Positions 1 to 11,400 are shown, counted from the stretch's first letter. The stretch is DNA of 54,732 bases from Planctomycetaceae bacterium (GCA_020426505.1 JAGQPX010000054.1:1-54732), one strand, 5' to 3'. Program-made: numbers and translations. The notes: a model not told the origin generated them from the sequence alone.

Positions 1-30
1 TTCCACAAACTGGGCATCACCACTAAATGA
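1..30 (+). CDS. Possible 3' end of an upstream gene (partial)
   Basis: Frame 1 reads nine codons (FHKLGITTK) and then a TGA stop, so the window may begin inside the last codons of a plus-strand gene. Nine residues are too few to name a family. A weak hairpin follows at 54-79 (GCCCAT paired with ATGGGC), without a T-tract. Confidence 0.3.
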   Translation, partial: FHKLGITTK

Positions 31-225
31 GTCGCCGTGGGCCCTGTCCTGACGCCCATTGACCGAAGGGGTGATGGGCAATAAACTTCGGGCGGATGGT
101 CTATTCAGGGGATTCTGCGCGCCGGTGGCAAGATTGTGCCGACGGCAGCGAATAACTGAGTTCTTTCGACCGTCTTTCGACACATACTCATCACGTCGCG
201 TGAGATCAGCAAGCGAAACAGTCAC

Positions 226-3200
226 ATGGAATTTCTGGACAGGATTGGCGATTTCTTCAACTCGATCACCAGCGTGGTCGAAGCAATCGTCCGAAAACTC
301 TTCGGGTCGGCCAACGAGCGTGAGATTCATCGGATCGGATTCGTTCGCGACAAAAGCGGCGACTCGATTCGCCCCGGCTCGGCCCTCGAACGCATCGCTC
401 AGCTCGAACCCGAGTTGGAGAAGCTTTCCGAGGGGGAGTTGAAGGGGACCGCTGACCGGCTGCGGGCCAAACTGGCGGATGGGCAAACGCTTGATGACCT
501 GCTCCCCGAGGCTTTTGCTTCCGTTCGCGAGGCAGGGAAACGCTTTCTGCAGATGCGGCATTACGACGTGCAGATGGTCGGCGGATACATCCTTCACTCC
601 GGCAAGATCGCTGAGATGACCACGGGTGAAGGAAAGACGCTCGTCTCTACGCTTCCCGCTTTCCTAAATGGTGTTGCTGGTCACGTGCATGTCGTGACGG
701 TCAACGACTACCTCGCTCAGCGCGACATGGAATGGATGGCCCCTGTCCATATGGGGCTCGGCCTCACCATCAACGCCATTCAGGCCGGCATGGACTTCAA
801 GCAGAAGGTGCAGGCGTACGGCTGCGACATCACGTACGGAACGAACAACGAGTTCGGCTTCGACTATCTCCGCGACAACATGTCCCCCGTCAAGGAGCGG
901 CAGGTGCAGGGACCGCTCGATTACGCCATCGTCGACGAAATCGACAACATCCTGATCGATGAAGCGCGGACGCCGTTGATCATCTCCGGTAAGGCCCATG
1001 ACGATATCACGAAGTACCCCAAGGCCGATCGCATCGCGCGGCAACTCAAGAAGGACGTCGACTTCGAGGTTAAGGAGAAGGAGCACACATGTCACCTGAC
1101 TGACGAGGGGATTCGTCGGGCTGAGGAGTTGGCGGGGGTCGAGAGCTTCTACACAGCCGGCAATATGGAGTGGCCGCACCTCATCGACAACGCGCTGAAG
1201 GCACATCACCTCTACAAGCTCGATGTGACGTACGTCGTCGAGAACGGCGAAGTGGTGATCGTCGACGAGCACACGGGCCGCAAGATGCACGGACGTCAAT
1301 GGAGCGACGGACTTCATCAAGCTGTCGAAGCCAAAGAAGGCGTGACCATCAAGGAGACGACGCAAACGCTCGCAACGATCACCCTGCAAAACTTCTTCAA
1401 GCTCTACGGCAAGCTGTGCGGAATGACGGGAACCGCCATGACCGAGGCCAACGAGTTCATGAAGATCTACGGTCTCGACGTTGTCGCTGTTCCCACGAAC
1501 CGGCCGATGCAGCGGATCAACCATCCGGACGTCATCTACCGCAGCGAAAAGGAGAAGTGGGATGCGGTGATCAACGAGATCCGCGAGGTTCACGAAACGG
1601 GTCGGCCGATCCTCGTGGGCACAGTCTCCATCGAGAAATCGGAACTCGTCTCGAACAAACTCGGCAAGTACGGCATCGACCACAAAACGCTGAACGCGAA
1701 GTTTCACGAGCGTGAAGCAGAGTTCGTCGCCCAAGCCGGTCGAGTCGGAGCAGTGACCATCGCCACCAATATGGCCGGTCGCGGCACCGACATCATCCTC
1801 GGCGGCAACCCGGAACACATGGCTTGGGAAGAACTCAAACTCAAGAAGGGATACGAAAGTCGCCTTGAAGTCCCTAAAGCCGAGTGGGAGTCCGCATCGA
1901 ATGAGATCGCCGAGCGAGAAGGGATGAAAGCCGAAGGACGCAAAGTTGCCGAGCTCGGCGGCCTGCACGTCGTCGGCACCGAACGTCATGACGCACGTCG
2001 CATCGACCTCCAGCTCCGCGGCCGCTCCGGCCGCCAAGGCGACCCCGGCTCAAGCCGCTTTTTCCTCTCCCTCGATGACGACCTGATGCGGATCTTCGCA
2101 GGCGACTGGGTCCGCACGATTCTCACCAAGCTCGGCATGGAAGAGGGCGAGGCTATCGAGAGCGGCATGGTCTCCAAACAGATCGAAAAGGCACAGAAAC
2201 GTGTCGAGGAGCGGCACTTTGAGTCTCGCAAGAATCTCCTCGAATACGACGAAGTGATGGATTTTCAGCGCAAGGAAGTCTACACGTACCGGCAGCGCAT
2301 CCTCGACGGTGCCAATTGTCGAGAGCTCGTTCTCGAAATGATTGACCGACAGGTTGATAAGTGGACAGATCATTTCCTGTCCAACCGTTACCGTTGGGAA
2401 ACGTGTGCTACATGGGCGTCACAGGCCTTGGGGATTGAGGTGCAATGGGATCATCTTCGCGATATGAAGAAAGATCAGATGGTCGTCTACCTGACAGATG
2501 AAGCACATCAGCAGGCGGAAGACCTCATTCAGGAACAACTTGACGAAAACCTGCCGGAAGATGTCGATCAGCGAGACTGGAACTGGCAGGCGTTGGCCCA
2601 ATGGGCGAACCGTCACTTCGGCATCAATACGAACGATCGGGAACTCAAGAAACTGGGTACTGAGGGAGTGCCGGAGGGAGACCTCGACCGGGCGGCCCTT
2701 TTTAACTATCTGAATGGTCGCGCGAAAGAGGCTGTTACCCGGACAGATTTCTCGGAACTCGATACCCTTCTCGCGGACGACTTCAACCGCCGCACTCTTT
2801 GTGGATGGCTGAAGCATCAGTACAACCTCGACTTCAATCCGGACGAACTTGCTAGCTTTGACGACACGACTCGTCCCAAGGAATTGATCCGCGAGAAACT
2901 CCGCGAGGAGTATCGCGAACAGGAGATCAAGTTTCCTGTGTCGGTTGGCATGACGCGGTTCCTTGGTGGCGGAGGTCAGACGGATCGGGAGGGTCTACTG
3001 CGTTGGGCGAACGGTCGCTTTCAGAGCAGCCTGACGACGGATGATTTCAAGGAGAAGGAGCGACCGGAAATCGAGAGCCTGCTGACTGAGCGAAGTCGTT
3101 CGTTTTTCCCACCAGCGGAAGTCATCAACAAACTCGAAAACCAGTTTGCGCCGCACGATCATGGAGTCGGAGACACAAACGGACATGCCGGTGAAAATGG

Positions 3201-3795
3201 ATCCGTCGATATCCCAGGACTCGTCGACTTTGCTTACCGGGAGTTTCACGTTGAGATCAAGGCGGATGCCTTGGCGGACCTCAATTCAGAAGACGCCTAT
3301 CGCGAAGTGTTGCTGCGGTACGATGCTCGCTATCGTCCGGAACTCGGCCATGCGGAGCGGGCCGTGTTATTGGATGTGCTCGACCATGCGTGGAAAGAGC
3401 ACCTCTATTATATGGACCATCTCCGTCAGGGGATCGGACTTGTCGGATATGCCCAAAAGGATCCGAAAGTTGAGTACAAACGCGAGGGCATGAAGGCCTT
3501 TGACGCGATGTGGGATCGCATCGGTGAGCAGGTGACCGGAGCCATCTTCCGCCTTGAGAAAGAGTCACCCCAATTCGTTGGGTCACTCTGGCAGATCACC
3601 GGGACCGTCCACGCAGAGGCCGCTCCCGCGTCTGAAGCATATGCGGGCGACGTCCAGTCGCAAGGGCAGCCGCAGGGGGGCGAAGTGCAAACCGTAGATC
3701 CGATCCGTAATCGCGAGGAGAAAGTCGGCCGCAACGACCCGTGTCCCTGTGGGAGTGGCAAGAAGTACAAGAAGTGCCACGGTGCGAATGCGTAA
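226..3795 (+). CDS. secA: Preprotein translocase ATPase SecA, enlarged
   Basis: SecA is the cytoplasmic and membrane-associated ATPase that pushes unfolded preproteins through SecYEG. The 1189-residue product has Walker A (TTGEGKT, about 132-138), a DEAD-like box followed by [13 protein letters not shown] (about 237-255), the second motor domain with NMAGRGTDI (515-523) and [13 protein letters not shown] (596-608), the helical scaffold ([20 protein letters not shown], about 1045-1064) and a C-terminal zinc motif [13 protein letters not shown] (1173-1185) of the kind that binds SecB or phospholipid in other bacteria. It is far longer than the roughly 900 residues of E. coli SecA. The extra length lies at about 720-1020, where five repeats of a W-A-x3-F type motif occur. 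The ATG has no strong Shine-Dalgarno, but the N-terminus ([11 protein letters not shown]) fits the family. Confidence 0.97.
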   Translation: MEFLDRIGDFFNSITSVVEAIVRKLFGSANEREIHRIGFVRDKSGDSIRPGSALERIAQLEPELEKLSEGELKGTADRLRAKLADGQTLDDLLPEAFASVREAGKRFLQMRHYDVQMVGGYILHSGKIAEMTTGEGKTLVSTLPAFLNGVAGHVHVVTVNDYLAQRDMEWMAPVHMGLGLTINAIQAGMDFKQKVQAYGCDITYGTNNEFGFDYLRDNMSPVKERQVQGPLDYAIVDEIDNILIDEARTPLIISGKAHDDITKYPKADRIARQLKKDVDFEVKEKEHTCHLTDEGIRRAEELAGVESFYTAGNMEWPHLIDNALKAHHLYKLDVTYVVENGEVVIVDEHTGRKMHGRQWSDGLHQAVEAKEGVTIKETTQTLATITLQNFFKLYGKLCGMTGTAMTEANEFMKIYGLDVVAVPTNRPMQRINHPDVIYRSEKEKWDAVINEIREVHETGRPILVGTVSIEKSELVSNKLGKYGIDHKTLNAKFHEREAEFVAQAGRVGAVTIATNMAGRGTDIILGGNPEHMAWEELKLKKGYESRLEVPKAEWESASNEIAEREGMKAEGRKVAELGGLHVVGTERHDARRIDLQLRGRSGRQGDPGSSRFFLSLDDDLMRIFAGDWVRTILTKLGMEEGEAIESGMVSKQIEKAQKRVEERHFESRKNLLEYDEVMDFQRKEVYTYRQRILDGANCRELVLEMIDRQVDKWTDHFLSNRYRWETCATWASQALGIEVQWDHLRDMKKDQMVVYLTDEAHQQAEDLIQEQLDENLPEDVDQRDWNWQALAQWANRHFGINTNDRELKKLGTEGVPEGDLDRAALFNYLNGRAKEAVTRTDFSELDTLLADDFNRRTLCGWLKHQYNLDFNPDELASFDDTTRPKELIREKLREEYREQEIKFPVSVGMTRFLGGGGQTDREGLLRWANGRFQSSLTTDDFKEKERPEIESLLTERSRSFFPPAEVINKLENQFAPHDHGVGDTNGHAGENGSVDIPGLVDFAYREFHVEIKADALADLNSEDAYREVLLRYDARYRPELGHAERAVLLDVLDHAWKEHLYYMDHLRQGIGLVGYAQKDPKVEYKREGMKAFDAMWDRIGEQVTGAIFRLEKESPQFVGSLWQITGTVHAEAAPASEAYAGDVQSQGQPQGGEVQTVDPIRNREEKVGRNDPCPCGSGKKYKKCHGANA

Positions 3796-3926
3796 TTGCC
3801 TGCAGGATTACACTTCGGTGATGCGGCCTCGGCAGATGGACTTTCGTCCGGGAAAACCGATCTGGGGGCATCCTTACGGGTATGGTACTCTCCGAGTCCG
3901 TCAGCCATTCAGGAGGCAGGGAAGCC

Positions 3927-5276
3927 GTGTTGGGTTGGGTTCTGAATCTTGTATACGTCCTGTTGATCGCAGCCGTTTCCCCGCTGCTCATCTGGCGATC
4001 GGTGCGGCAGGGTAAGTATAGACAGGGTTGGAGTGAGAAGCTCTGGGGCCGACTGCCTGAGCGCACATGCGGGTCTGGCTCACAATACCGGAGACCGTTG
4101 ATCTGGTTGCACGCGGTCAGCGTGGGCGAAGTACTGCAACTGCGGACCATCGTCGCCCGGTTGAAGCAGCAGCGACCCGACTGCGATCTGCTCATCACGA
4201 CGACCACATCGACCGGTCATGGGGTTGCGAAAGAGCAGTTTCCGGATTGCACAGTCGCCTACTTCCCGCTCGATTTCACCTGGGCTGTGCGGGCAGCCGT
4301 TAAACGAGTACAGCCGGCACTCGTCGTCTTGGTCGAACTCGAACTGTGGCCCAACTTTATCCGGCAGGCGCATCAGTCCGGAGTGTCAATTGTGTTGATC
4401 AACGGCCGCATGAGTCAGAGCAGTTTTCGTGGCTATTGTCGGATTCGTCCGTTGATGCGAAGCCTGTTGGGGCGTTTCGAACATCTCGCTGTGCAAACCG
4501 AAGAGTATGCATCTCGGCTCATTGAACTGGGGGCATCTCCGGATCGCGTGACGGTCACCGGTTCCGTCAAGTTCGATGGCGTGAACACCAATCGACACAC
4601 TGCGGAGTCAGACGCATTGCGTTGTGCTCTGGGTATCTCGCCGGACGAGCGTGTGTTCATCGCCGGCAGCACACATGAACCGGAGGAGCAGGTCGCGCTG
4701 CGGACGTACTCCGTGTTACGCCGCGAATTTGCCGACCTCAGACTTGTCCTCGTCCCCCGACATGCAGAGCGATTCGACGAAGTCGCAAAACTTGTACTGG
4801 ACCACGGTTTCCCCCTGACGCGGCGATCAACGTCTATCGATAGTTTTCAGTCCGGCCCCATGCATGACCAACCGGACGCACTGGTCGCACTGCTTGATAC
4901 GCTCGGTGAGCTTTCAACCTGCTGGGCTCTTGCAGACGTCGCGTTTGTCGGCGGGAGTCTGACATCACGCGGGGGACAGAACATGATCGAGCCGGCCGGT
5001 TACGGGGCCGCGGTCATTGTCGGGCCGAATACTCATAACTTCCGTGATGTCGTCGAGGGGCTGCAGTTCCATGACGGGATCTGCGTCATTCCACAGGCCG
5101 GTGATCTGACGCCTACCGTCCGTGAGCGGCTGCAAAATCCTGCCGAGGCTCATCGACAGGGCGTCGCGGCTCAAGCCTTTGTGATGAGTCAGCAGGGAGC
5201 GACGGAGCGGACGATGGATCTTCTCATTCGGCTGTTGCCGTCACCCATTCAAACGCCCCAACGGCGAGCGGCATGA
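3927..5276 (+). CDS. waaA: 3-deoxy-D-manno-octulosonic acid (Kdo) transferase
   Basis: WaaA transfers Kdo from CMP-Kdo to lipid A precursor at the inner face of the cytoplasmic membrane, so the organism probably makes Kdo-type lipopolysaccharide. A hydrophobic N-terminal anchor (LNLVYVLLIAAVSPLLIW) precedes a GT30/GT-B fold. Visible family motifs are HAVSVGEVLQL, TTTSTGH, ELELWPNFI, AGSTHEPEEQ, LVPRHAERF and the C-terminal GGQNMIEPAGYG...GPNTHNFRD block. I chose the GTG at 3927 because AGGAGG lies ten bases upstream (3911-3916). An in-frame ATG at 3882 would add 15 residues ahead of the membrane anchor and has no such site. The gene follows secA by about 130 bases on the same strand. Confidence 0.93.
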   Translation: MLGWVLNLVYVLLIAAVSPLLIWRSVRQGKYRQGWSEKLWGRLPERTCGSGSQYRRPLIWLHAVSVGEVLQLRTIVARLKQQRPDCDLLITTTTSTGHGVAKEQFPDCTVAYFPLDFTWAVRAAVKRVQPALVVLVELELWPNFIRQAHQSGVSIVLINGRMSQSSFRGYCRIRPLMRSLLGRFEHLAVQTEEYASRLIELGASPDRVTVTGSVKFDGVNTNRHTAESDALRCALGISPDERVFIAGSTHEPEEQVALRTYSVLRREFADLRLVLVPRHAERFDEVAKLVLDHGFPLTRRSTSIDSFQSGPMHDQPDALVALLDTLGELSTCWALADVAFVGGSLTSRGGQNMIEPAGYGAAVIVGPNTHNFRDVVEGLQFHDGICVIPQAGDLTPTVRERLQNPAEAHRQGVAAQAFVMSQQGATERTMDLLIRLLPSPIQTPQRRAA

Positions 5277-5310
5277 CCGACCATATCGATCGGAGAGACG
5301 TTCGGTGCAA

Positions 5311-6873
5311 TCAAGGCGCGTCGGTCACTCGGCGGACGATGAGGTTCTGGTCATGCCGGCGGCGATTGAGCTGCACACTGATGCCCAGATCCTCGAAGTA
5401 CCAGACCTCCGAAATCTGACCAGCCGAGGCGAAGCGAATTCGTGACGACGGTGCACTTCCCAGGGAGGCGCGAACCTGCTCGCCCGTCATCCCCTTCTGT
5501 GGCCGACCTTCGCGAATGGCTTCGGCAATTTCGTCGTCCTCCGTCATCGGAGTCTCGCCGGGCTTGGTCCATTTCCCCTGGTTCAAATTGTAACCATGGT
5601 CGACGAGCCAGTCGGATGCGGTGCTGAGTTGCGGATTCTCGGCGTAGGCGAGTTGGAACATCTTCCCGGCCCCCCTCTCATCCTTGAGCAGATTGAGATA
5701 TTCCTCGCCCAGTTCCATGAGGCCGCGCGCTCCGTCCGCCTTGGCCTGTTGCTCGCGTGACTTGAGCCAGCGTCGTTTGACGTTCGTCGATCGCTCGGGG
5801 TTGTTCCGTTGTTCGTGCCGATCAGCAAGATCGAGCATCTGTTGACGTGTCAGCTGACCGATGCGGCTGTCCAGATACGCAAGTTCCTTTTGGCGATACT
5901 CCTCAGCGAGGCTGGCGAGTTCGGGCAGATCATTCTCAATTCGTGTGGCGATCGCGTAACCGTTGCGTCCGTCCTCGGCGGCGTCATGTTCGATGCCGGA
6001 ACGCACAACCTGCGTGTAAAAAACACGTTCCAATCGTCTGCGGGTTTCGTCATCGGCAACACGGTAGACCGCCACGGGAGCCTGTTCGTAATCCTGCCTC
6101 AGCGAATCGAGGTTGTCGGCGATGGCCGTCTCGCTTCCGGGAAAGTCGCGGGCAATGTGTAACATCATTGCCGAGAAGTCGGGGGTATCCTGTTCAAGGG
6201 CCGCTGCATACTCGGCCCGATTGGCTTCATGGAGATACTGCAGCCGCAGACGATCTTCGAGGCCGAATTGTTTCACCTGTGTTGCGAGTTCGCGGAGGCC
6301 TATTGAGTCGTTCCCATCAAGAGTCTCGGATGCCCGCGTCAATCCTGTGCGGTAGAGGTCCCCGGCCGCCTGTTTGAGTTCATCGTCGGAATAGAACTCG
6401 CCCCGTTGCTGTGCCCAACTCGCGAGTTCGTAGTAGGATTCGGGGTTGCTGGTATCCATCACCAGACGATCGTGAGCCAGTCGCTCCATGTCGGACTGTC
6501 GGGGCTTCAGGTCGCGAATGAGAAACACGAACTTGCCATTCTCCTTTGCCAGTTGCCCTGCAATTTCGACGTTCGTCGAATCTCCGCGGAATCGAATCAG
6601 TTCCGTGCTCGACTGAAAACGAACATCACAACCGGCAAAGCGAACCTCCTTCTTGCTGAAGACCGTGAACCGCCCCTCGACCCGAAGGGGACGCCCCACC
6701 AATTGGGGCCAGCGATCACGAGCAGCAACAAAGTCCTGGATCGACGAGACATTTCTGTCTTGATCCGCAGCCGAAGCCGGGCGAACAAGCATGGCGGCGA
6801 GAATCAACAGGACCACATGGCACGCATCGGCCGGAGTGATCGCGGGTCTCGTAAAAGGTTCGTGCCGAGTCAT
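5311..6873 (-). CDS. Secreted protein with C-terminal BamE/SmpA-like domain
   Basis: The function is unknown. The 520-residue protein has a signal peptide (hydrophobic VVLLILAAMLV, probable cleavage after RPASA near residue 35). A small beta-rich N-terminal domain (about 40-120) follows, then a long helical middle with several alpha-hairpins. The last 60 residues contain KGMTGEQVRASLG and a following WYFEDLGISVQL stretch, which resembles the SmpA/OmlA/BamE fold used by outer-membrane lipoproteins. No lipobox is seen. The start codon overlaps the stop of the upstream zinc-ribbon gene in an ATGA, so the two are translationally coupled and probably act together at the envelope. The BamE-like call is inference from sequence pattern. 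Confidence 0.75.
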   Translation of the reverse strand: MTRHEPFTRPAITPADACHVVLLILAAMLVRPASAADQDRNVSSIQDFVAARDRWPQLVGRPLRVEGRFTVFSKKEVRFAGCDVRFQSSTELIRFRGDSTNVEIAGQLAKENGKFVFLIRDLKPRQSDMERLAHDRLVMDTSNPESYYELASWAQQRGEFYSDDELKQAAGDLYRTGLTRASETLDGNDSIGLRELATQVKQFGLEDRLRLQYLHEANRAEYAAALEQDTPDFSAMMLHIARDFPGSETAIADNLDSLRQDYEQAPVAVYRVADDETRRRLERVFYTQVVRSGIEHDAAEDGRNGYAIATRIENDLPELASLAEEYRQKELAYLDSRIGQLTRQQMLDLADRHEQRNNPERSTNVKRRWLKSREQQAKADGARGLMELGEEYLNLLKDERGAGKMFQLAYAENPQLSTASDWLVDHGYNLNQGKWTKPGETPMTEDDEIAEAIREGRPQKGMTGEQVRASLGSAPSSRIRFASAGQISEVWYFEDLGISVQLNRRRHDQNLIVRRVTDAP

Positions 6874-8033
6874 TGCGTGACCCCCAGGAACCGCGATTGT
6901 TCTTCGAGCTGTTGCGTCGCTTCGACCTCGGCCTTCTGATCATTCTCAAAGAATCCCAGGAGCTTGAGGTTGTCGATGCTGCTCCAGATGAAGCAGGAGT
7001 CGCCGGCGAGAGCGACATCCCATACTTCACGATCCTCATCGAACGCACACTCGGAGAGCGTCGCCGCGAACCATGCAACTTGTGATTCGCTGCTGAACCC
7101 CAGACCTGTCGCATTGGCATTCACCACGGAAAGCTTCACGGCGTGCTCCGCCTCTCCAACGACAAGCGGCATTTCCACGACCAGTGAACTGGATCGCTCG
7201 TCTTCGGCGGCCGTCCGCACACGCGCCTGCATGACGAGCCACGTTCCCTGATACTTGCCATTGAATGTCTGCTCCCATGTCTCATCGTCCTGGTTCTCGC
7301 GAATGATCTCTGCCTCTTCCAGGATCTCAAACAGGGATGAAGAGGCCAGACGGGCGATCGCTGTTGTCTCATGAGCCATTTGCCTTGCCAATTGCCCGCG
7401 AGCGTCCGTCGAATTCAATTGATCGGCGGCGGCGGCGGCGTTGACGAAGTGTTCGTTGGCGAGCGTGATATCGTCGGCCTTGATCGCATCTTCGCCAGCG
7501 GTAAATTCGACGCGCAACGTCTCACGAGCTGCATCGAGTTGGCGTGAATGAATGGCCCAAACTCCCGTCGCGATCAGCAGCATCACGACGGTGGCGATCA
7601 CGATCCGGAACGGCGTGAACAGCGAACGAATCCAGCTGAGAATCCCATGATAGGTGCGGCTGATTCGTGACGTGACGGCATTCGTCGCGCCGCCCACTCC
7701 CTGACGAATGCCGCTTCCGATCGCCTCGACATATCGGGTGGTACCTCCGCCGCCCTGACTCGATGGCTTCGTCCCGCGCGAAGGCGAAGCGAATCCGTCG
7801 TCGTCATTGGATCGCCGTTTTTTCTTAGACTTCGATGGTTTGAGATCGGGGTAAACGCTGCGGGGCAGAACGAACAGTGCCGTGCCACACGTCTGACAAA
7901 TGATCCGCTGTGGTCCGGATTTCCGCTGTCCCTGATGAAGCTGACCGCACTCGCAGTTGAGTTGGAACGGCTGCGGCACGTCGTCGGACTCGCGGGAGCG
8001 AGCCCCCGATACTTTGGCCAGCCATTTCACCAT
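6870..8033 (-). CDS. Zinc-ribbon, single-pass membrane protein of unknown function
   Basis: This 387-residue protein starts with a cytoplasmic zinc-ribbon-like module (Cys-x-Cys near residues 28-30 and CQTC near 46-49), then a basic low-complexity linker (KPSKSKKKRRS) and a Ser/Gly-rich stretch. One transmembrane helix follows (IVIATVVMLLIATGVWAI, about residues 140-157). The exported C-terminal part begins with a helical region (ARETLRVEFTAGEDAIKADD) and ends in a beta-rich domain. The topology suggests coupling of a cytoplasmic zinc-binding module to a periplasmic sensor or adaptor. The next gene overlaps it by four bases. The family was not recognised; planctomycetes often carry zinc-ribbon membrane proteins of this plan. 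Confidence 0.72.
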   Translation of the reverse strand: MVKWLAKVSGARSRESDDVPQPFQLNCECGQLHQGQRKSGPQRIICQTCGTALFVLPRSVYPDLKPSKSKKKRRSNDDDGFASPSRGTKPSSQGGGGTTRYVEAIGSGIRQGVGGATNAVTSRISRTYHGILSWIRSLFTPFRIVIATVVMLLIATGVWAIHSRQLDAARETLRVEFTAGEDAIKADDITLANEHFVNAAAAADQLNSTDARGQLARQMAHETTAIARLASSSLFEILEEAEIIRENQDDETWEQTFNGKYQGTWLVMQARVRTAAEDERSSSLVVEMPLVVGEAEHAVKLSVVNANATGLGFSSESQVAWFAATLSECAFDEDREVWDVALAGDSCFIWSSIDNLKLLGFFENDQKAEVEATQQLEEQSRFLGVTQ

Positions 8034-8352
8034 GAGGAATTACTGTTCGGGACAAACGAGCAGAAATGCGGCCTCGTGGCCGACGGTCTCACACTGTGAT
8101 TATCCGTGCGAAATCGGCTTGGTCAATGGGGCGGCCTTGCAGATCGTCGCGAGCGGGAAAATCGGAATCATCGTCATGGCCGCCCCCCGAAAGCACGTTC
8201 GACGGATCATCAACGAACGATTGTCCCACGTTGACTCACACTTATGCCACATGAACCGGTTACTTCGCGATCAAAGGGGGACCCCTCTCCCGCGAGCAGG
8301 CTATGGGGCGATGAAAACTGGGTCGGACAGACGGTTTGGCTGCGATCGCATT

Positions 8353-8381
8353 TTGACCGCCTCAATTCTGTGAGCTATATG
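8353..8381 (+). promoter_or_regulatory. Predicted sigma70-type promoter of the FHA/coiled-coil gene
   Basis: TTGACC at 8353-8358 and TATATG at 8376-8381 are separated by exactly 17 bases. Transcription would start near 8388-8391, about 100 bases before the ATG at 8491 and at the left edge of an inverted repeat. Confidence 0.5.
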
Positions 8382-8390
8382 CAAGTGTCA

Positions 8391-8412
8391 GATGTTGTTT
8401 TTCGACAACATC
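8391..8412. repeat. Perfect 8-bp inverted repeat at the predicted transcript start
   Basis: GATGTTGT and ACAACATC form perfect arms around a six-base TTTTCG spacer. It lies at about +1 of the promoter at 8353-8381. It could be an operator or, in RNA, a 5'-end hairpin. Confidence 0.5.
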
Positions 8413-8490
8413 GCATCGGGCCATTGGCGCATTTCCCCTTCCGGACGCCCGTCGAGACGACACGATCCCCTCATGGGACAGGAGCCTTTC

Positions 8491-11400
8491 ATGATTGACC
8501 TGCACTCACAAGTCGGCGTGCCCACCATGATGCCGACGACGATCGAGCGACTCTGGCTCGTTCCCGCCCGCGAGACGGCCGAACTGACCTCGCTGGCGCT
8601 TCCGCAAGGTCGGACGGAGATCGGGTCATCGCCGGCGTGCGAAGTCTGCCTGTCGATTTCCGGTGTCGACGCACAGCACTGCACAATCAACGTCGAAGGG
8701 ACCCGCGCCGTCGTCACGGCCCATTCCCGGATGACGTGGATCAATGACGGACCGATCACGGAGAGCTGGTTCAAACCGGGGCAGCGACTCGCCATCGGTC
8801 CACTTGAGTTTCTACTCGAACTGCGGACAGAACAGGTGATAACGCCGTTGCCTCAGTCACGCATGCCGGAAACTTTTGCGACATCAGCGTCATCCATTGA
8901 AAACCGGATTGCCGATGCGCTCTCGACATTGCAGAAAGGCGTCGATGCTCTGCAATCGAATGCTTCACTTCAGGCCTCACCGGCACCGATTCCATCTCCT
9001 GAGGCACGAGACACGTCCCTGGATCGTGAAGCGGCTCGAGTCGCCCGTTCGGTTCGCGACCTCGAACGTCGCCGCGAGATCATCGCTGAACTTGAGGAAG
9101 CCCTCAATGCACAGGTGACGGGCGAACTGCAGTCGATCCGTGAACAGTCAGTTGCCCCGACGTGGGACGATGCTGACCTGACGCAATTTGAAGAGGAACT
9201 CTCACTCGAACGGGACGCCCTTCAGCAGGAGAAAGAGACCATCTCCCAGCGGAAGGCCGAGCTGGAGCAACGTTTCACCCGCCTCCAGGAACAGGAGCAG
9301 GAACTCTCGATTCGACGGTCCGAGCTGGAACAATTGGCAGCCGGGATCGAAGAACAGCGGCGGGACCAATATCAGCGTGAACAGTTGTTGCAGTCGCGAA
9401 TCGAGGAAATCAATACTAACGAGGCCGACCTCATTGAGCGTGAGGCCGAGTCGCGAAATCGGCACTCCGATCTTGAGAGTCAGATCTCGGCGCTGGAAAC
9501 CCGAGCGGCTGAGCTGGAAGCCGAACGCGACGCATGGATCAGCAGCCGGGAAGACGTCGACGATTCGCTGAACGAACTTCATGATTCAATCAGCAAGCGT
9601 GAGCAGGAGCTGGAGCAGCTCTTCGCCGAGTTTGAAGCGGAGCAGTCGAAGTTTCAGGAATCGGAGGCAGCACTCGCGGAGCGTCAACAGGAATTGACGG
9701 AACAACTCGCACGACTCGATGAGCGTGACGAGGAGTGTCGTCAGCGAGACATCGAACTTGAAGGCCGAGCACGATTGCTGGGTGATCACACTCAGACGTT
9801 GCAACAATGGAAATCCGAACTGGAAGCAACGGCCGCCACTCAAGAGGGAATGGAACAGCTTTCTCAGGAGGAGCTTGTCGAACTGGATCAACGTCGAGCG
9901 GAACTCGACGCTGCGGAGTCTGCGCTCGATGAGGAACGTCGTGATCTCGCAGCGAGTCTCGACCAGTTGGAGTCAGATCGGTCAGAATTGCAGGCGGATG
10001 GTGAGCAACTCGCTGCCGACCGTCAGGGAATCGAAGTCGCCCGCAAGGAACTTGCCGCGCAGCAGGAGTCATTCGAACAGGAGCGTCAGGCACTCAGTAT
10101 CCAGCAAGACGAGTTGCAGGCTCTGCGGGAGTCAACCGAGCTGCAGGCAACCGAACTCGAATCGCGGACTGAGGAGATTGCGTCGCTCCAGGAGAAACTG
10201 GAGCGGGACCGCGAGCAGTTGACGATCCAGCGACAGGAACTTGACGCCGCTCAGGAATCACTCGCCACGGAGCGGGAGACGCTTGAGCAGGAACGTGCTG
10301 AGCTGATCGCAGAACGGGAGGAATTCGAGTCGAAGCTGCAATGCAATCAGGACGCGACCGCCGTCCTTCAAGCTGAGGAACAGCGTCTCACCGATCAACT
10401 GAAGGAATTGGAGCACGATCGGGCACAGCTCACCTTAGAGCGAGAGGAACTTGACGCGACTCGGACCTCGTTGGACGGGTTGCGTGAAACGCTCGAACAG
10501 GACCGCACGTCGCTGCTCGCGAGTCAACAGGAATTGGAGCAAAAGGTCGGTCAGGTCGAACCACAACTCTCAGAACTGCAGGCTGAGCAGGAGAAGCTGA
10601 ACGACGCGACTCGCCAGATCGAGCAACGTTCACAAGAACTCAACGCCCGTGAGGAACGTCTGCACGACCTCGAACAGCAGCTCAACGAGCGTCAAGCCGA
10701 ACTTGAGGAGCAGGAAACTGTCGCCACGACGAACGACGCCACTGTCGACGGTGAGTCGCTTGACGCCGAGCATCAGGCCATCGAGGAACTGAGGAGGGCA
10801 CTCAATGAAGAGAAGGCCGAGCTCGACGAAGAGCGGGAAACATTCAATCAGCAGAAGGAGCAACTCGCAGCCGATCAGGACGAGGTTGCAACGGCTCGTG
10901 AGGAGATTCAGCGACAAATCGCAGTACTCGAATCGGCACGGGACGAGTTGATCGCCGAGCGTGACCGCCTCGAAGGCGACATCGCAGAGTTTGAACAGAA
11001 ACGAGGCACGACGGATGACGATGATCACGCGTCGACACCGAAACTTGAAGAGGAGGAATCGGACATCGATCCATTGCTCGAATCCGGTGCCTCGACCGTC
11101 GAAGGTGACGTTGTCGACGAGGTGGATTTGATCGAAAATTCGATTGTTGATGAATACGATGTGTTCGACACGGGCGATGCCGAAGCCGATGAGGCATCTG
11201 CTGAGGAAGTCGTTGACGAAGAGCCGGCTTCGGTTCCTGAAGACGGGGCTGGTGCCGCGCTCCGTTCACAACTCGCAGAGCTTTTTGGGATGACCGATTC
11301 TGACGCGCCACCCGCTAATACGGCGAGCACCCATGAAAGCGAAATGTCGTCTGAATCGACCGAGTCATCTGCCGAACTCGAAGAGTATGACTTCGAGCAA

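Larger units (their letters stand above)
8034..8490. other. Divergent intergenic region (457 bp)
   Basis: This gap separates the minus-strand zinc-ribbon gene from the plus-strand FHA gene. It holds a good sigma70-type promoter reading right (8353-8381) and a perfect inverted repeat at 8391-8412. I saw no convincing short gene: in-frame codons upstream of 8491 extend the FHA reading frame but lack a ribosome site. Confidence 0.6.

Noticed and set aside
664..2037. A 457-codon open frame on the minus strand opposite secA
   Set aside because: It lies wholly antisense to well-conserved secA, has no recognisable domain and reflects high-GC codon bias.
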